From: Hydrogenophaga intermedia
Lineage (GTDB): Bacteria > Pseudomonadota > Gammaproteobacteria > Burkholderiales > Burkholderiaceae_C
Reading direction: 5' to 3'
DNA length: 64,000 nt
NCBI RefSeq assembly: GCF_000723405.1
Contig: NZ_CCAE010000002.1
Location: 1-64,000, forward strand
Shown: positions 33,538 through 43,408 of the stretch, piece by piece
Layout: every line of letters begins with the position of its first letter
How positions within the stretch are numbered: position 1 is the first letter of the stretch
Notes under the pieces: generated by a model
Told to the model about the DNA's origin: nothing
The model's database searches: none
What the model saw: only the letters and a program-made list of their open reading frames with translations
Made by a program: the position numbers and the translations under genes

Positions 33538-34041
33538 ATGGCCACCGTTGTTGTTCCCCTCACCGAAGCCCATTTTCACCAGTTGCATCAGGTGCTCGAC
33601 GAGGTCGCGCGCGAGAAGCGCTACCTGGCGATGCTGCAGGCGCCGCCGCGCGAGCAGACCTTCGCCTTCCTGCGCGACAGTCTGAACAACCGCAACCCGC
33701 ATGTCGTGGCGCTGCTGGATGGCGAGGTGGTGGGCTGGTGCGATGTGCTGCCTGTGTTCGGCGAGGCCCGGCGCCACGTCGGGACACTGGGCATCGGCCT
33801 GGTCCGGCGCGCGCGTCACCAGGGGTTGGGCCGCGCCCTTCTGGACGCCGCGATAGCCGGCGCCTGGGCCGAGGGCCTCACGCGCATCGAGCTGACGGTG
33901 CGCGCCGACAACCACAACGCCCGCGAGCTGTACGAGCGCCTGGGGTTCCAGCACGAAGGCCGCCAGTACGGCACCTTCCAGGTGGATGGCGAGACCTTCG
34001 ATAGCCACGCCATGGCGCTGCTGCGCGACGGGCCCCGCTGA
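33538..34041 (+). CDS. GNAT-family N-acetyltransferase
   Basis: A 167-residue acetyltransferase of the GNAT superfamily, RimL/PhnO-like in layout. The acetyl-CoA motif A is present ([20 protein letters not shown]) and the C-terminal [15 protein letters not shown] is characteristic. Substrate is not deducible. ATG 33538 directly follows the frameshifted kinase. An in-frame extension upstream lies in another gene's sequence. Confidence 0.85.
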   Translation: MATVVVPLTEAHFHQLHQVLDEVAREKRYLAMLQAPPREQTFAFLRDSLNNRNPHVVALLDGEVVGWCDVLPVFGEARRHVGTLGIGLVRRARHQGLGRALLDAAIAGAWAEGLTRIELTVRADNHNARELYERLGFQHEGRQYGTFQVDGETFDSHAMALLRDGPR

Positions 34042-34058
34042 GCCCTACCATCCAGTCC

Positions 34059-34778
34059 ATGCCCGAACCCACCCGCCACACCCGAGCCCTGGTCCTGTTC
34101 TCCGGCGGCCAGGACTCCACCACCTGCCTCGCGCACGCGCTGGCGCGCTTCGACCACGTCGAGACCATCGGCTTCGACTACGGCCAGCGCCACCGCGTGG
34201 AGCTCGACGCGCGCCTGGTCGTGCTGCGCGAGTTGCGCGCGGCCTTTCCCGCCTGGGCCGCGAAGCTGGGCGATGACCACGTGCTCGACCTCGCGGTGCT
34301 GGGCGCCGTGTCCGAGACCTCGCTCACGCGCGACATGGCCTTTCGCATGGAGGCCAACGGCCTGCCCAACACCTTCGTGCCGGGGCGCAACCTGCTTTTC
34401 CTGACGCTGGCGGCGGCGCTGGCCTACCGGCGCGGGCTGTCGGTGCTGGTCACGGGCGTGTGTGAGACCGATTTCTCCGGCTACCCCGACTGTCGCGACG
34501 ACACCATGAAGGCCATGCAGCTCGCGCTGTCGCTGGGCATGGACCAGCGCTTCCTGATCGATACGCCGCTCATGTGGATCGACAAGGCTGACACCTGGCG
34601 GCTGGCGCGCGAGCTCGGTGGCGAGGCGCTCATCGATCTCGTCGTCGAGCACACCCACACCTGCTACCTGGGCGACCGCGAGCACCGCCACGACTGGGGC
34701 TGGGGCTGCGGCCAGTGCCCGGCCTGCGAGCTGCGCGCGCGCGGCTGGGCCGCTTATCACGGAGGAGTGTCGACATGA
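34059..34778 (+). CDS. queC: 7-cyano-7-deazaguanine synthase QueC
   Basis: Makes preQ0 from 7-carboxy-7-deazaguanine with ATP and ammonia, in queuosine tRNA modification. The 239-residue protein has the PP-loop ATPase motif SGGQDS (15-20) and the C-terminal zinc site C202, C217, C220, C223. It also has the [14 protein letters not shown] helix. No other que gene is nearby, so the pathway is dispersed. The stop overlaps the next GNAT start (ATGA). Confidence 0.95.
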   Translation: MPEPTRHTRALVLFSGGQDSTTCLAHALARFDHVETIGFDYGQRHRVELDARLVVLRELRAAFPAWAAKLGDDHVLDLAVLGAVSETSLTRDMAFRMEANGLPNTFVPGRNLLFLTLAAALAYRRGLSVLVTGVCETDFSGYPDCRDDTMKAMQLALSLGMDQRFLIDTPLMWIDKADTWRLARELGGEALIDLVVEHTHTCYLGDREHRHDWGWGCGQCPACELRARGWAAYHGGVST

Positions 34779-35239
34779 GCGCGCTGAACATCCGCCGTGA
34801 CGACCTGCGCGGCCCCGAGATCCGAGCGCTGCTGGAGGAGCACCTTGCGCACATGCGCGCCATTTCGCCACCCGACAGCGTGCACGCGCTCGACCTCGAC
34901 CGCCTGCGCCACCCGGCGATTGCCTTCTGGACCGTGTGGGACGGCTCCGAACTGCTCGGTTGCGGTGCGCTCAAACGCCTGGGCGAGCACGACGGCGAGA
35001 TCAAGTCCATGCGCACCGCCACGCGCCACCAGCGGCGCGGCGTGGCGCGCGCCATGCTTGCGCACATCCTGGCCCACGCGCGCGCTGACGGCGTGCAGCG
35101 GCTGTGGCTGGAAACCGGCTCCACGGAGCACTTCATCGCCGCGCGCACGCTGTACGCGGCCTCTGGCTTCGTGCCCTGCGGGCCGTTCGCCGATTACCGG
35201 GACGATCCGCACAGCGCGTTCATGCGGCTGGATCTGTGA
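34775..35239 (+). CDS. GNAT-family N-acetyltransferase
   Basis: A 154-residue GNAT protein with the acetyl-CoA motif [20 protein letters not shown] and the following [20 protein letters not shown]. It resembles the YsnE/PhnO-like group. The ATG overlaps the queC stop by four bases, so the two are translationally coupled. A link to queuosine is not suggested by the sequence. Substrate unknown. Confidence 0.85.
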   Translation: MSALNIRRDDLRGPEIRALLEEHLAHMRAISPPDSVHALDLDRLRHPAIAFWTVWDGSELLGCGALKRLGEHDGEIKSMRTATRHQRRGVARAMLAHILAHARADGVQRLWLETGSTEHFIAARTLYAASGFVPCGPFADYRDDPHSAFMRLDL

Positions 35240-35252
35240 GGCATCGGCGAGC

Positions 35253-36116
35253 TCAGGCCTCGTTCAAGCGCTCTTCCAGCCACCGCCGCAGCGCCTGCAG
35301 TGCGGGCGAGGCGCGTCGCCGGCTCAGCCGCGTGAACCAATAGCGGCCGACGGCCACCTCCACGTCGAACAGGCGCACCAGCCGGCCGGCCTGCAGGTCG
35401 CGGCTGAACAGGCGCAGCGGCAGCAGGGCGACGCCCGCGCCCTGGGCGGCGGCGTCGGCCAGCAGCAGCGATGAGTCGAACTGCGGCCCGGTGAGCAAGG
35501 GCGTGCGCACGCCCGCGGCGTCGAACCAGGCGGGCCATTCGTCGCCGCGGTAGGAGCGCAGCAGGGTCTCGCGGCCCAGGTCGGCCGGGGTGCGGATGCG
35601 GTGCGCGAGCGCCGGGGCGCAGACCGGGGCCAGCGGCGTGTCCATCAGTGGCACGGCCTCGCAGCCGGGCCAGTTGCCGTCGCCGAAGCGGATGGCCGCG
35701 TCCAGGCCCTCGGCCGCCAGGTCCACGCGGTTGTTGTGGGTGAACAGGCGCAGCTCGATCAGCGGGTGGCGGGCCTGGAAGTCGCGCAGGCGCGGCAGCA
35801 GCCAGCCGACCGCGAAGGTGCCCACCACGCCGATGGACAGCACCTCGCGGCGCTGGCGCGTCTGCAGGCTGGCCAGGGTGGCGCCCATGCGTTCGAAGGC
35901 GTCGCTGAGCACGGGCAGCAGGGCCTGGCCTTCGTCGGTGAGGGCCAGGCCGCGCGGCAGGCGGCGGAACAGCCGGCGGCCCAGGCGGTCCTCGAGCTTG
36001 CGCACGTGCTGGCTGACGGCGGTCTGGGTGAGGTGCAGTTCTTCCGCGGCGCGCGTGAAGCTCAGGTGGCGGGCCGACACTTCGAAGGCGCGCAAGGCAT
36101 TGAGGGGAAGGTCCAT
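35253..36116 (-). CDS. ampR: LysR-type regulator AmpR
   Basis: LysR-family activator likely controlling the divergent beta-lactamase in response to cell-wall fragments. The 287-residue protein has an N-terminal HTH (about 18-38, FTRAAEELHLTQTAVSQHV) and an effector domain strongly like AmpR: IGVVGTFAVGWLLPRLRDF, THNNRVDLAAEGLDAAIRFG, and LLRSYRGDEWPAWF. The 98-base gap to bla contains a dyad and promoter. Related GcvA-type regulators are an alternative name, but context favours AmpR. Confidence 0.87.
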   Translation of the reverse strand: MDLPLNALRAFEVSARHLSFTRAAEELHLTQTAVSQHVRKLEDRLGRRLFRRLPRGLALTDEGQALLPVLSDAFERMGATLASLQTRQRREVLSIGVVGTFAVGWLLPRLRDFQARHPLIELRLFTHNNRVDLAAEGLDAAIRFGDGNWPGCEAVPLMDTPLAPVCAPALAHRIRTPADLGRETLLRSYRGDEWPAWFDAAGVRTPLLTGPQFDSSLLLADAAAQGAGVALLPLRLFSRDLQAGRLVRLFDVEVAVGRYWFTRLSRRRASPALQALRRWLEERLNEA

Positions 36117-36123
36117 GGCAGAT

Positions 36124-36188
36124 GGAAGTTTTTCTTAGGTCAGAGGGAGATTATTTCCGTTTGAATGCGCAAGGGTGCTCTCTAGCAT
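36124..36188 (+). promoter_or_regulatory. Divergent ampR-bla control region
   Basis: TTGAAT (36161-36166) and TAGCAT (36183-36188), 16 bases apart, form a plausible bla promoter. Upstream, GGAAGTTTTTCT (from 36124) and AGATTATTTCC (ending about 36158) are partly complementary, fitting a LysR-type operator that would serve both directions. The sites are inferred by eye. Confidence 0.45.
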
Positions 36189-36214
36189 TCGCGTTTTCCC
36201 AAGGAGATCCATCC

Positions 36215-37090
36215 ATGCAAAGACGACAGTTCCTTAACGCCACCACCGGCCTGACCACGCTCACGGCCCTTCTGAGCCCGAAGTTTGTCTGGGGTCGAAC
36301 CGAGATGCCCGAGCTGGACGCAGCCGTGCGTGAACTGGAATCGCAATCCCGGGGCCGCCTGGGCGTGCATTTCATCGACACGGGGGACGGCCGCGAATGG
36401 GGCTACCGCAGCGACGAGCGCTTCCTCATGCTCAGCACCTTCAAGACCCTGGCCTCGGCGCTGGTGCTGGAGCGTGCCGACCAGGGCAAGGCGCCGCTGA
36501 GCAAGCGCGTGCGCTACCACCAGCGCGACCTGGTGCAGTGGTCGCCGGTGACCGAGAAGCACGTGGGCGGCCAGGGCCTGAGCCTGGCGCAGCTCTGCGA
36601 AGCCACCATCACCACCAGCGACAACACGGCGGCCAATCTGATCCTGCGCGAGGTGGGTGGCCCCGCTGCACTGACCGCCTTCCTGCGCCGCATCGGCGAC
36701 CCGGTCACGCGGCTGGACCGCACCGAGCCCGAGCTCAATGAGCCCTCGCCCGGTGAAGACCTGGACACCACCACGCCGCGTGCCATGGCGCGCAGCCTGC
36801 GCACGCTGCTGCTGGGTGAGGCGCTGTCGCCGGCCTCACGCGAGCAGCTCGCGGCCTGGCTCAAGGCCAACACCACGGGCGACAAGCGCCTGCGCGCGGG
36901 CGTGCCGCCAAGCTGGGGCATCGGCGAGAAGACCGGCACCGCCGGCCCGAGCGCGAACGACGCGGGCATCGTCTGGCCGCCAGGGGCGGCGCCGATTCTG
37001 GTGAGCGCCTACCTGGCCGACAGCCCCGCGAGTGCCGCCGTGCGCGAGCGGACGCTGGCCGGTGTGGGCCGTCTGCTCGCGGCCTGGTGA
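36215..37090 (+). CDS. Class A beta-lactamase
   Basis: Serine hydrolase opening beta-lactam rings in the periplasm. All class A motifs are present in 291 residues: S74-T-F-K77, S135-D-N137, E171-P-E-L-N175 (the E166 position) and K239-T-G241. The N-terminus MQRRQFLNATTGLTTLTALL has a twin-arginine motif (RRQFL), suggesting Tat export in the folded state. AAGGAG lies eight bases before ATG 36215. Divergent from ampR, implying inducible expression. The exact subclass cannot be judged by eye. Confidence 0.93.
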   Translation: MQRRQFLNATTGLTTLTALLSPKFVWGRTEMPELDAAVRELESQSRGRLGVHFIDTGDGREWGYRSDERFLMLSTFKTLASALVLERADQGKAPLSKRVRYHQRDLVQWSPVTEKHVGGQGLSLAQLCEATITTSDNTAANLILREVGGPAALTAFLRRIGDPVTRLDRTEPELNEPSPGEDLDTTTPRAMARSLRTLLLGEALSPASREQLAAWLKANTTGDKRLRAGVPPSWGIGEKTGTAGPSANDAGIVWPPGAAPILVSAYLADSPASAAVRERTLAGVGRLLAAW

Positions 37091-37119
37091 ACGGTGGTGA
37101 CCGGTGACGAGGCCACGCC

Positions 37120-38898
37120 TCAGCCCGCGGCCACTCGGTAGCGCGGGCCGTCGCCGCCACCGGGCTCCAGCACCCAGCGCCGCGCGTGGTACGCCGCCAC
37201 GCCGGGCCGGTGGGCGATCGACACCATGGCGCCGTCCTGTGCCTTCACCAGGGCCTGCAGGCGCTCGTAGAGCGTGGCCTCGGCCGCTTCGTCGAGCGCG
37301 CTGGTGGCCTCGTCGACGAACAGCCAGCGCGGCTTCTTGAGCAGGGCGCGGGCGATGGCCAGGCGCTGCTGCTCGCCGCCGGAGAGCTTCTGGCCCCAGG
37401 CGTCGTGCTCGTCCAGGCGCGCGGTCAAGTCGGGCAGCAGGGCGTCGCGCAGCGCGGCCCGCAGTTCCTCGTCGCGGTAGCGCTCGGTGGGTTCGGGGTA
37501 GGCCAGGGCGTCGCGCAGGGGGCCGTTGGGGAAGTAGGGCCGCTGCGGCAGGAACATGGCGCGCGCGTCGAAGTCGGCCGGCAGTCGCAGGCGGCGCTTG
37601 GCCCAGGGCCAGATGCCGGCCAGGCCGCGGAAAAGCGTGGACTTGCCGCTGCCCGAAGGGCCTTGCACCAGCACCGAATCACCGGGCGCGATGCGCGCGC
37701 CCTGCACGGCGAGCAAGGCCGCGCCGCCGGGCAGGGCGAGGTCCATGCCGTCGAGCGCGATGGCGTCCTCGGCGTTGATCTCGCTGGCGGTGGCGCGGTC
37801 GTCGGCCTGCAGGGCGGCGAAGCTTTCCTCGAAGCTGGTAATGCGATCGGTGGTGGCGCGCCAGGCGGCCAGCGACTGGTAGTTCTCGACGAACCACGAC
37901 AGGGCCGTCTGCACGCGGTCGAAGGCGGAGGCAATCTGCATCAGCTCGCCGAGCTGGATGGCGCCGCTGAAGAAGCGCGGCGCGGCGACGATGAAGGGGA
38001 ACACCACGGCGGCCTGGCCGAAACCGGTGCTGAACCAGATGAGGCGCTTTTGCGCGCGGATGAGCTGCAGGTAGTTGCGCAGCACGTCGCCGAAGCGCAG
38101 GCCGAGCTGGCGGCGTTCCACGGGCTCGCCTTTGTCCAGCGCGATGGATTCGCTGTACTCGCGCACGCGCACCAGGTGGTGGCGGAAGTCGGCCTCGTAG
38201 CGCTGCTGCTGGAAGTTGAGCGCGATCTGCGGTCGCCCGATGTAGTGGGTGATGACGCTGCCCGCCACGCAGTAGATCACCGCCATCCAGACCATGAAGC
38301 CCGGGATGTCGTATTGCTGGCCTTGAATGGTGAAGCCGAAGCTGCCCGACAGCGTCCAGAGGATGCCGATGAAGCTGAGCAGCGTGACCACCGCGTTGAG
38401 CAGGCCCATGGACAGGCCCACGGTGTAGGTGGTGAAGAGGTTGATGTCTTCGGCGATGCGCTGGTCCGGGTTGTCGGGCGGCGCGTCCCCGCTGCGCGAG
38501 AAGCGAGCGAGCTCCATCTGGTAGAAGCGGTGGTTCTTCAGCCAGCGGTCCAGGTAGTGGTGGCTCATCCACTCGCGCCAGCGCATCTCCAGCAACTGCG
38601 TGAGGTAGAAGCGGTAGACCGCGATGACGATGAAGCCGAAGGCCAGGTAGGTGAAGCGGCCGAGTTCGCGCCAGAACACGGCGGCGTCCTTGTTCTGCAG
38701 GGCGTCGTAGAACACGCGGTTCCACTCATTGATGAGCACCAGCATGTAGACCGCGCCCAGGTTGAGCAGCACGATGGCCAGCAGCAGGCCGCGCGCTTTC
38801 CACTTGTCCTCGGAGTGGAAGTAGGGCGTGGACAGCCGCCAGGCCTTGCCGGCGAATTCACGGAAGGCGCGCCACTTGCTGATCCTTGGCTCGGTCAT
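37120..38898 (-). CDS. ABC transporter, fused SbmA/YddA-type permease-ATPase
   Basis: A 592-residue inner-membrane half transporter. The N-terminal ABC_membrane_2 (SbmA/BacA-like) domain has about six helices and the family opening FREFAGKAWRLSTPYFHSED and LLNLGAVYMLVLINEWNRVF. The C-terminal ATPase has P-loop GPSGSGKST, signature LSGGEQQR, Walker B WLFVDEATSALD and the H-loop region SIAHRP. Cargo is unknown; relatives import peptides or cobalamin-like molecules. Its ATG overlaps the mutarotase stop, and it ends the long leftward gsp-led series. The open frame continues to 39933 only as an artefact over the upstream gene. Confidence 0.9.
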   Translation of the reverse strand: MTEPRISKWRAFREFAGKAWRLSTPYFHSEDKWKARGLLLAIVLLNLGAVYMLVLINEWNRVFYDALQNKDAAVFWRELGRFTYLAFGFIVIAVYRFYLTQLLEMRWREWMSHHYLDRWLKNHRFYQMELARFSRSGDAPPDNPDQRIAEDINLFTTYTVGLSMGLLNAVVTLLSFIGILWTLSGSFGFTIQGQQYDIPGFMVWMAVIYCVAGSVITHYIGRPQIALNFQQQRYEADFRHHLVRVREYSESIALDKGEPVERRQLGLRFGDVLRNYLQLIRAQKRLIWFSTGFGQAAVVFPFIVAAPRFFSGAIQLGELMQIASAFDRVQTALSWFVENYQSLAAWRATTDRITSFEESFAALQADDRATASEINAEDAIALDGMDLALPGGAALLAVQGARIAPGDSVLVQGPSGSGKSTLFRGLAGIWPWAKRRLRLPADFDARAMFLPQRPYFPNGPLRDALAYPEPTERYRDEELRAALRDALLPDLTARLDEHDAWGQKLSGGEQQRLAIARALLKKPRWLFVDEATSALDEAAEATLYERLQALVKAQDGAMVSIAHRPGVAAYHARRWVLEPGGGDGPRYRVAAG

Positions 38899-39803
38899 GA
38901 AAGGACTCCGGCGGCCTGGGCCGCGATCTCGACGGTGAGGCGGTGCTGGCCACCGGGTGGCAGCGTGATGGTGTCGTCGCCCGCGTTGGCGGTCTCGACG
39001 CAGACGAAGCGTTGGTGCGTGTGGGGGCCCAGATCGGCCATGGTGGCGACGAGTTCGGCGCCGGGGTTCCACACCACGGCGGTGCGGCTGCCTTCGCTGC
39101 GCAGGTCCAGGCATTGGTTCCCGGCCGCGCCGAGGATGCGCAGGCGCTCTGGCGCCGGTTGGTAGATGCGGTCGAGTCGGCCGCTGAAGCGCAGGGCTTC
39201 GCCCGTGGCCTGGCCCTGCGCGGGCGCGCCGGGCAGCTTGTCGATGAAGCCGCTGCCTTCCAGGCCCAGCACCCGCACGGTATCGATGTGGTCCACCGCG
39301 AAGTAGCTGTGCAGCGCCTGGGTGATGGTGAAGCCCGTGTCGCCGGTGTTGCGTGTGCTCAGGCTCAGCCGCAGCGTGCGGCCCACGCGGATGTCCAGCC
39401 GCAGCTCGAAGGCGTGTGGCCACAGAGCGCGCGTGGCGTCGTCGTCGCTCAGGGCCAGGGTGAGCCGCGTGGTGCCGTCGCTGTCGTCGGCGCTCTGGCG
39501 CAGCGTCCAGGGCCGCTGACGCGCGAAGCCGTGCGCCGGGCGACCCTGGGCGCCGGGATCGGGGCCGAACCAGGGCCAGCAGACGGGCACGCCGCCGCGG
39601 ATGGGCTGGCCGGGCTCGAAGCGCGCGCGCGGGCTGAGGAACAGCCAGTCGGGCTGGCCGTGCGGCTGGAAGGACAGCAGTTGCGCGCCCTGCAGCGAGA
39701 CCTGCGCGCGGGCCAGCGGGTTGTTCACCTCTAGCACCGGCAGACCCCCCGGGCCGGCCACGGGGCGCACGGTGGCGGAGGCGGGCCGGTCGGGGTGCTG
39801 CAC
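38895..39803 (-). CDS. D-hexose-6-phosphate mutarotase-like (YeaD) protein
   Basis: Aldose-1-epimerase superfamily protein of 302 residues. Family marks are the GGVPVCWPWFGPD block, HGFARQRPW with the catalytic-region His, LHSYFAV with a second His, and WNPGAE. These are typical for YeaD-type glucose-6-phosphate 1-epimerases, which interconvert anomers of hexose 6-phosphates in the cytoplasm. It lies between the 5'-nucleotidase and the ABC transporter in one tight transcription unit; the functional link is unclear. Confidence 0.87.
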   Translation of the reverse strand: MQHPDRPASATVRPVAGPGGLPVLEVNNPLARAQVSLQGAQLLSFQPHGQPDWLFLSPRARFEPGQPIRGGVPVCWPWFGPDPGAQGRPAHGFARQRPWTLRQSADDSDGTTRLTLALSDDDATRALWPHAFELRLDIRVGRTLRLSLSTRNTGDTGFTITQALHSYFAVDHIDTVRVLGLEGSGFIDKLPGAPAQGQATGEALRFSGRLDRIYQPAPERLRILGAAGNQCLDLRSEGSRTAVVWNPGAELVATMADLGPHTHQRFVCVETANAGDDTITLPPGGQHRLTVEIAAQAAGVLS

Positions 39804-39814
39804 GGTGGGTGCGC

Positions 39815-40711
39815 TCAGGGGTTTGAAATGCCCGAGGCCACGTGCCCCGCCGGCACGTGCTGCGCGGCCGATTCGATGTGGCCGGTCTGGTCGTCGAAGA
39901 AGAAATCGGGCTCGAACTCGCGCAGGAACTCACCCTTGGGCAGGCCGCCGAGGAACATGGCCTCGTCCACCTCGATGTTCCAGTTCATCAGGGTGCGGAT
40001 GGCGCGTTCGTGTGCGGGCGCGCTGCGGGCCGTGACCAGGGCAGTGCGCACGCGCATGAGCGGGGTGCCCTCGCTCTGCAGGCGGTGCAGGGCTTCGAGC
40101 AGCGGCTTGAAGGGCCCGCCTTCCAGCGGTGTGGTGGCCTTGCTCGATTCGTGGGTCTGGAAAGCCGAGAGGCCCTGCGCCTGGTACACGCGCTCGGCCT
40201 CGTCGGAGAAGAGCACGGCGTCGCCGTCGAAGGCAATGCGCACCTCGTGCGGGTGGGCGTCGCTGGCGCGCACCGAGGTGGGGTAGACCTGCGCGGCGGG
40301 CACGCCGGCGTCGAGCGCGGCGCGCACGTCGGCCAGGTGGGCCGAGAGGAACAGGTTGGCGCGCAGCGGGCGCAGGTAGCGCCAGGGCGACTGGCCGCGG
40401 GTGAAGCTGCCGCGCTGGATGGGCAGGCCGTAGTGCTGGGCCGAGCGGAACACGCGCATGCCCGAGACCGGGTCGTTGCGCGAGAGGATCACGACCTCCA
40501 CGCGCTGGGCGTTGGCGTCGTTGAATGCGAGCAGCTTGTGCACCAGCGAGAAGGCCACGCCGGGCGCGGCGGGCGTGTCCAGCCGCTCCAGTTGCAGGCG
40601 CATGTAGGCCTTGTCGTCGCCCAGCTCGAAGAGGCGGTTCTCTTCTTCGAAGTCGAACAGGGCGCGGGAGGAGATGGCAACGACGAGCTTGCCGTCGAGG
40701 GTGACAGGCAT
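39815..40711 (-). CDS. 5'-nucleotidase (NT5C-like family)
   Basis: A 298-residue cytoplasmic protein of the 5-nucleotidase family of PF06189 type. Visible features are LVVAISSRALFDFEEENRLF at the start, VEVVILSRNDPVSGMRVF, the HAD-like FDGDAVLFSDEAERVY and DFFFDDQTGH near the end. It likely dephosphorylates nucleoside monophosphates. It starts one base after the gspF stop, so it is probably expressed with the secretion genes, though no role in secretion is known. Confidence 0.85.
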   Translation of the reverse strand: MPVTLDGKLVVAISSRALFDFEEENRLFELGDDKAYMRLQLERLDTPAAPGVAFSLVHKLLAFNDANAQRVEVVILSRNDPVSGMRVFRSAQHYGLPIQRGSFTRGQSPWRYLRPLRANLFLSAHLADVRAALDAGVPAAQVYPTSVRASDAHPHEVRIAFDGDAVLFSDEAERVYQAQGLSAFQTHESSKATTPLEGGPFKPLLEALHRLQSEGTPLMRVRTALVTARSAPAHERAIRTLMNWNIEVDEAMFLGGLPKGEFLREFEPDFFFDDQTGHIESAAQHVPAGHVASGISNP

Positions 40712-40712
40712 G

Positions 40713-41945
40713 TCAGGTGACGAGTTGGTTGAGCTGGATGATCGGCAACAACACCGCCAGCACGATGAGCATGACGATCAGGCCCATGCCCACGATGAGC
40801 AGAGGCTCCAGCACCGTGGCCAGGGACATGGCGCGGCGCTGCACTTCGGCACCGAGCTGGTCGGCCGCGCGCTGCAGCATCTGCGGCAATTGGCCGGTCT
40901 GCTCGCCCAGGCGGGCGAACATGCTCAGCAGTGGTGGAAAGCGCTTTTTGCTGGCCAGGGCCGAGGCCAGGGGCGCGCCCTCGCGCACGCGCACCAGGGC
41001 GTCCAGCGCGTCCTCGCGCAGGGCGCGGTTGTTGAGTGTTTCGGCGGCCGTCTGCAGCGCGCGCAGGATGGGTACGCCCGAGCCCGCGAGCATGGCCAGC
41101 GTGCCGGCGAAGCGCGTGGCGTTGAAGCCGCGCGCCAGGCGGCCCAGCACAGGCAGGCGCAGCACGGCGGCGTCCATGCGCAGGCGCACCGATTCCTGGC
41201 GACGCGCGATCACCAGGCAGATCACGCCAAGCACCAGTACGGCCAGCACGTACCAGCCCCATGCGCGCACAAAGGCGCTGATGCCCATCATGATGACTGT
41301 GAGCGTGGGCAGCGCACGTTCGCTGCCCTCGAATACGCCGGCCACCTGCGGCACGACGTAGCTCACCAGGAACACCACGATGACGATGGCCACGAGGGTG
41401 ACGATGGCCGGGTACAGGGCCGCCGCGATGAGCTTGTTGCGCAGGGCCTCGCGGCCTTCCAGGTCGTCGGCCAGGCGCTCCAGCACGGTGCCGAGCTGGC
41501 CGCTCTGTTCGCCAGCGGCCACCACGGCGCTGTAGCTGGTGGAGAACTCGCGCGGGAACTGCGCCAGCGCGCGCGCGAAGGCCGAGCCGGCGTTGACCTC
41601 GCTGCGCAGCGTGGCCACGAGGTTGCGCAGCTTGTCGTTCTCGGCCTCGTCGGCCAGGGCACTGAGTGCGCGCTCCAGCGGCATGCCGGCGGCTACCAGG
41701 CCCGCGAGCTGGCGCGTCCACACGCCCAGCGCGGTGGCGCTGAACACGCGCCCGCCCCACAGGGTGACGTTCAAGCCTTTGCCGCCACCGCCGCCCTGCG
41801 CCGACTGGGCGGCCGGCTCCACTGCCAGCGGCACCAGCGAGCGGGCCCGCAGCATGCCGCGCGCGGCGCGCGCGGTGTCGGCGTCGATCACGCCCTTGTG
41901 CGTTTCGCCGTTGGCGTCGACGGCTTCGAAGGTGTAGGCGGGCAT
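40713..41945 (-). CDS. gspF: Type II secretion inner-membrane protein GspF
   Basis: Polytopic platform protein of the type II secretion system. The 410-residue protein has two GspF domains (about 75-200 and 275-400) with repeated motifs (RQLAGLVAAGMPLERAL and FAGTLAMLAGSGVPILRAL) and three membrane segments near 170, 220 and 380. It follows gspE by ten bases. Part of the gspD-E-F end of the cluster. Confidence 0.95.
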   Translation of the reverse strand: MPAYTFEAVDANGETHKGVIDADTARAARGMLRARSLVPLAVEPAAQSAQGGGGGKGLNVTLWGGRVFSATALGVWTRQLAGLVAAGMPLERALSALADEAENDKLRNLVATLRSEVNAGSAFARALAQFPREFSTSYSAVVAAGEQSGQLGTVLERLADDLEGREALRNKLIAAALYPAIVTLVAIVIVVFLVSYVVPQVAGVFEGSERALPTLTVIMMGISAFVRAWGWYVLAVLVLGVICLVIARRQESVRLRMDAAVLRLPVLGRLARGFNATRFAGTLAMLAGSGVPILRALQTAAETLNNRALREDALDALVRVREGAPLASALASKKRFPPLLSMFARLGEQTGQLPQMLQRAADQLGAEVQRRAMSLATVLEPLLIVGMGLIVMLIVLAVLLPIIQLNQLVT

Positions 41946-41955
41946 GCGAAAACCG

Positions 41956-43398
<1,443 letters not shown>

Positions 43399-43408
43399 GG
43401 GTGCGGCC

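Noticed and set aside
37120-39933. A 937-codon open frame that could be read as a giant fusion protein
   Set aside because: Only codons from 38898 on match the ABC transporter; the upstream part lies on the same strand over the mutarotase gene in another frame and is Arg/Pro/Ala-rich without domains.
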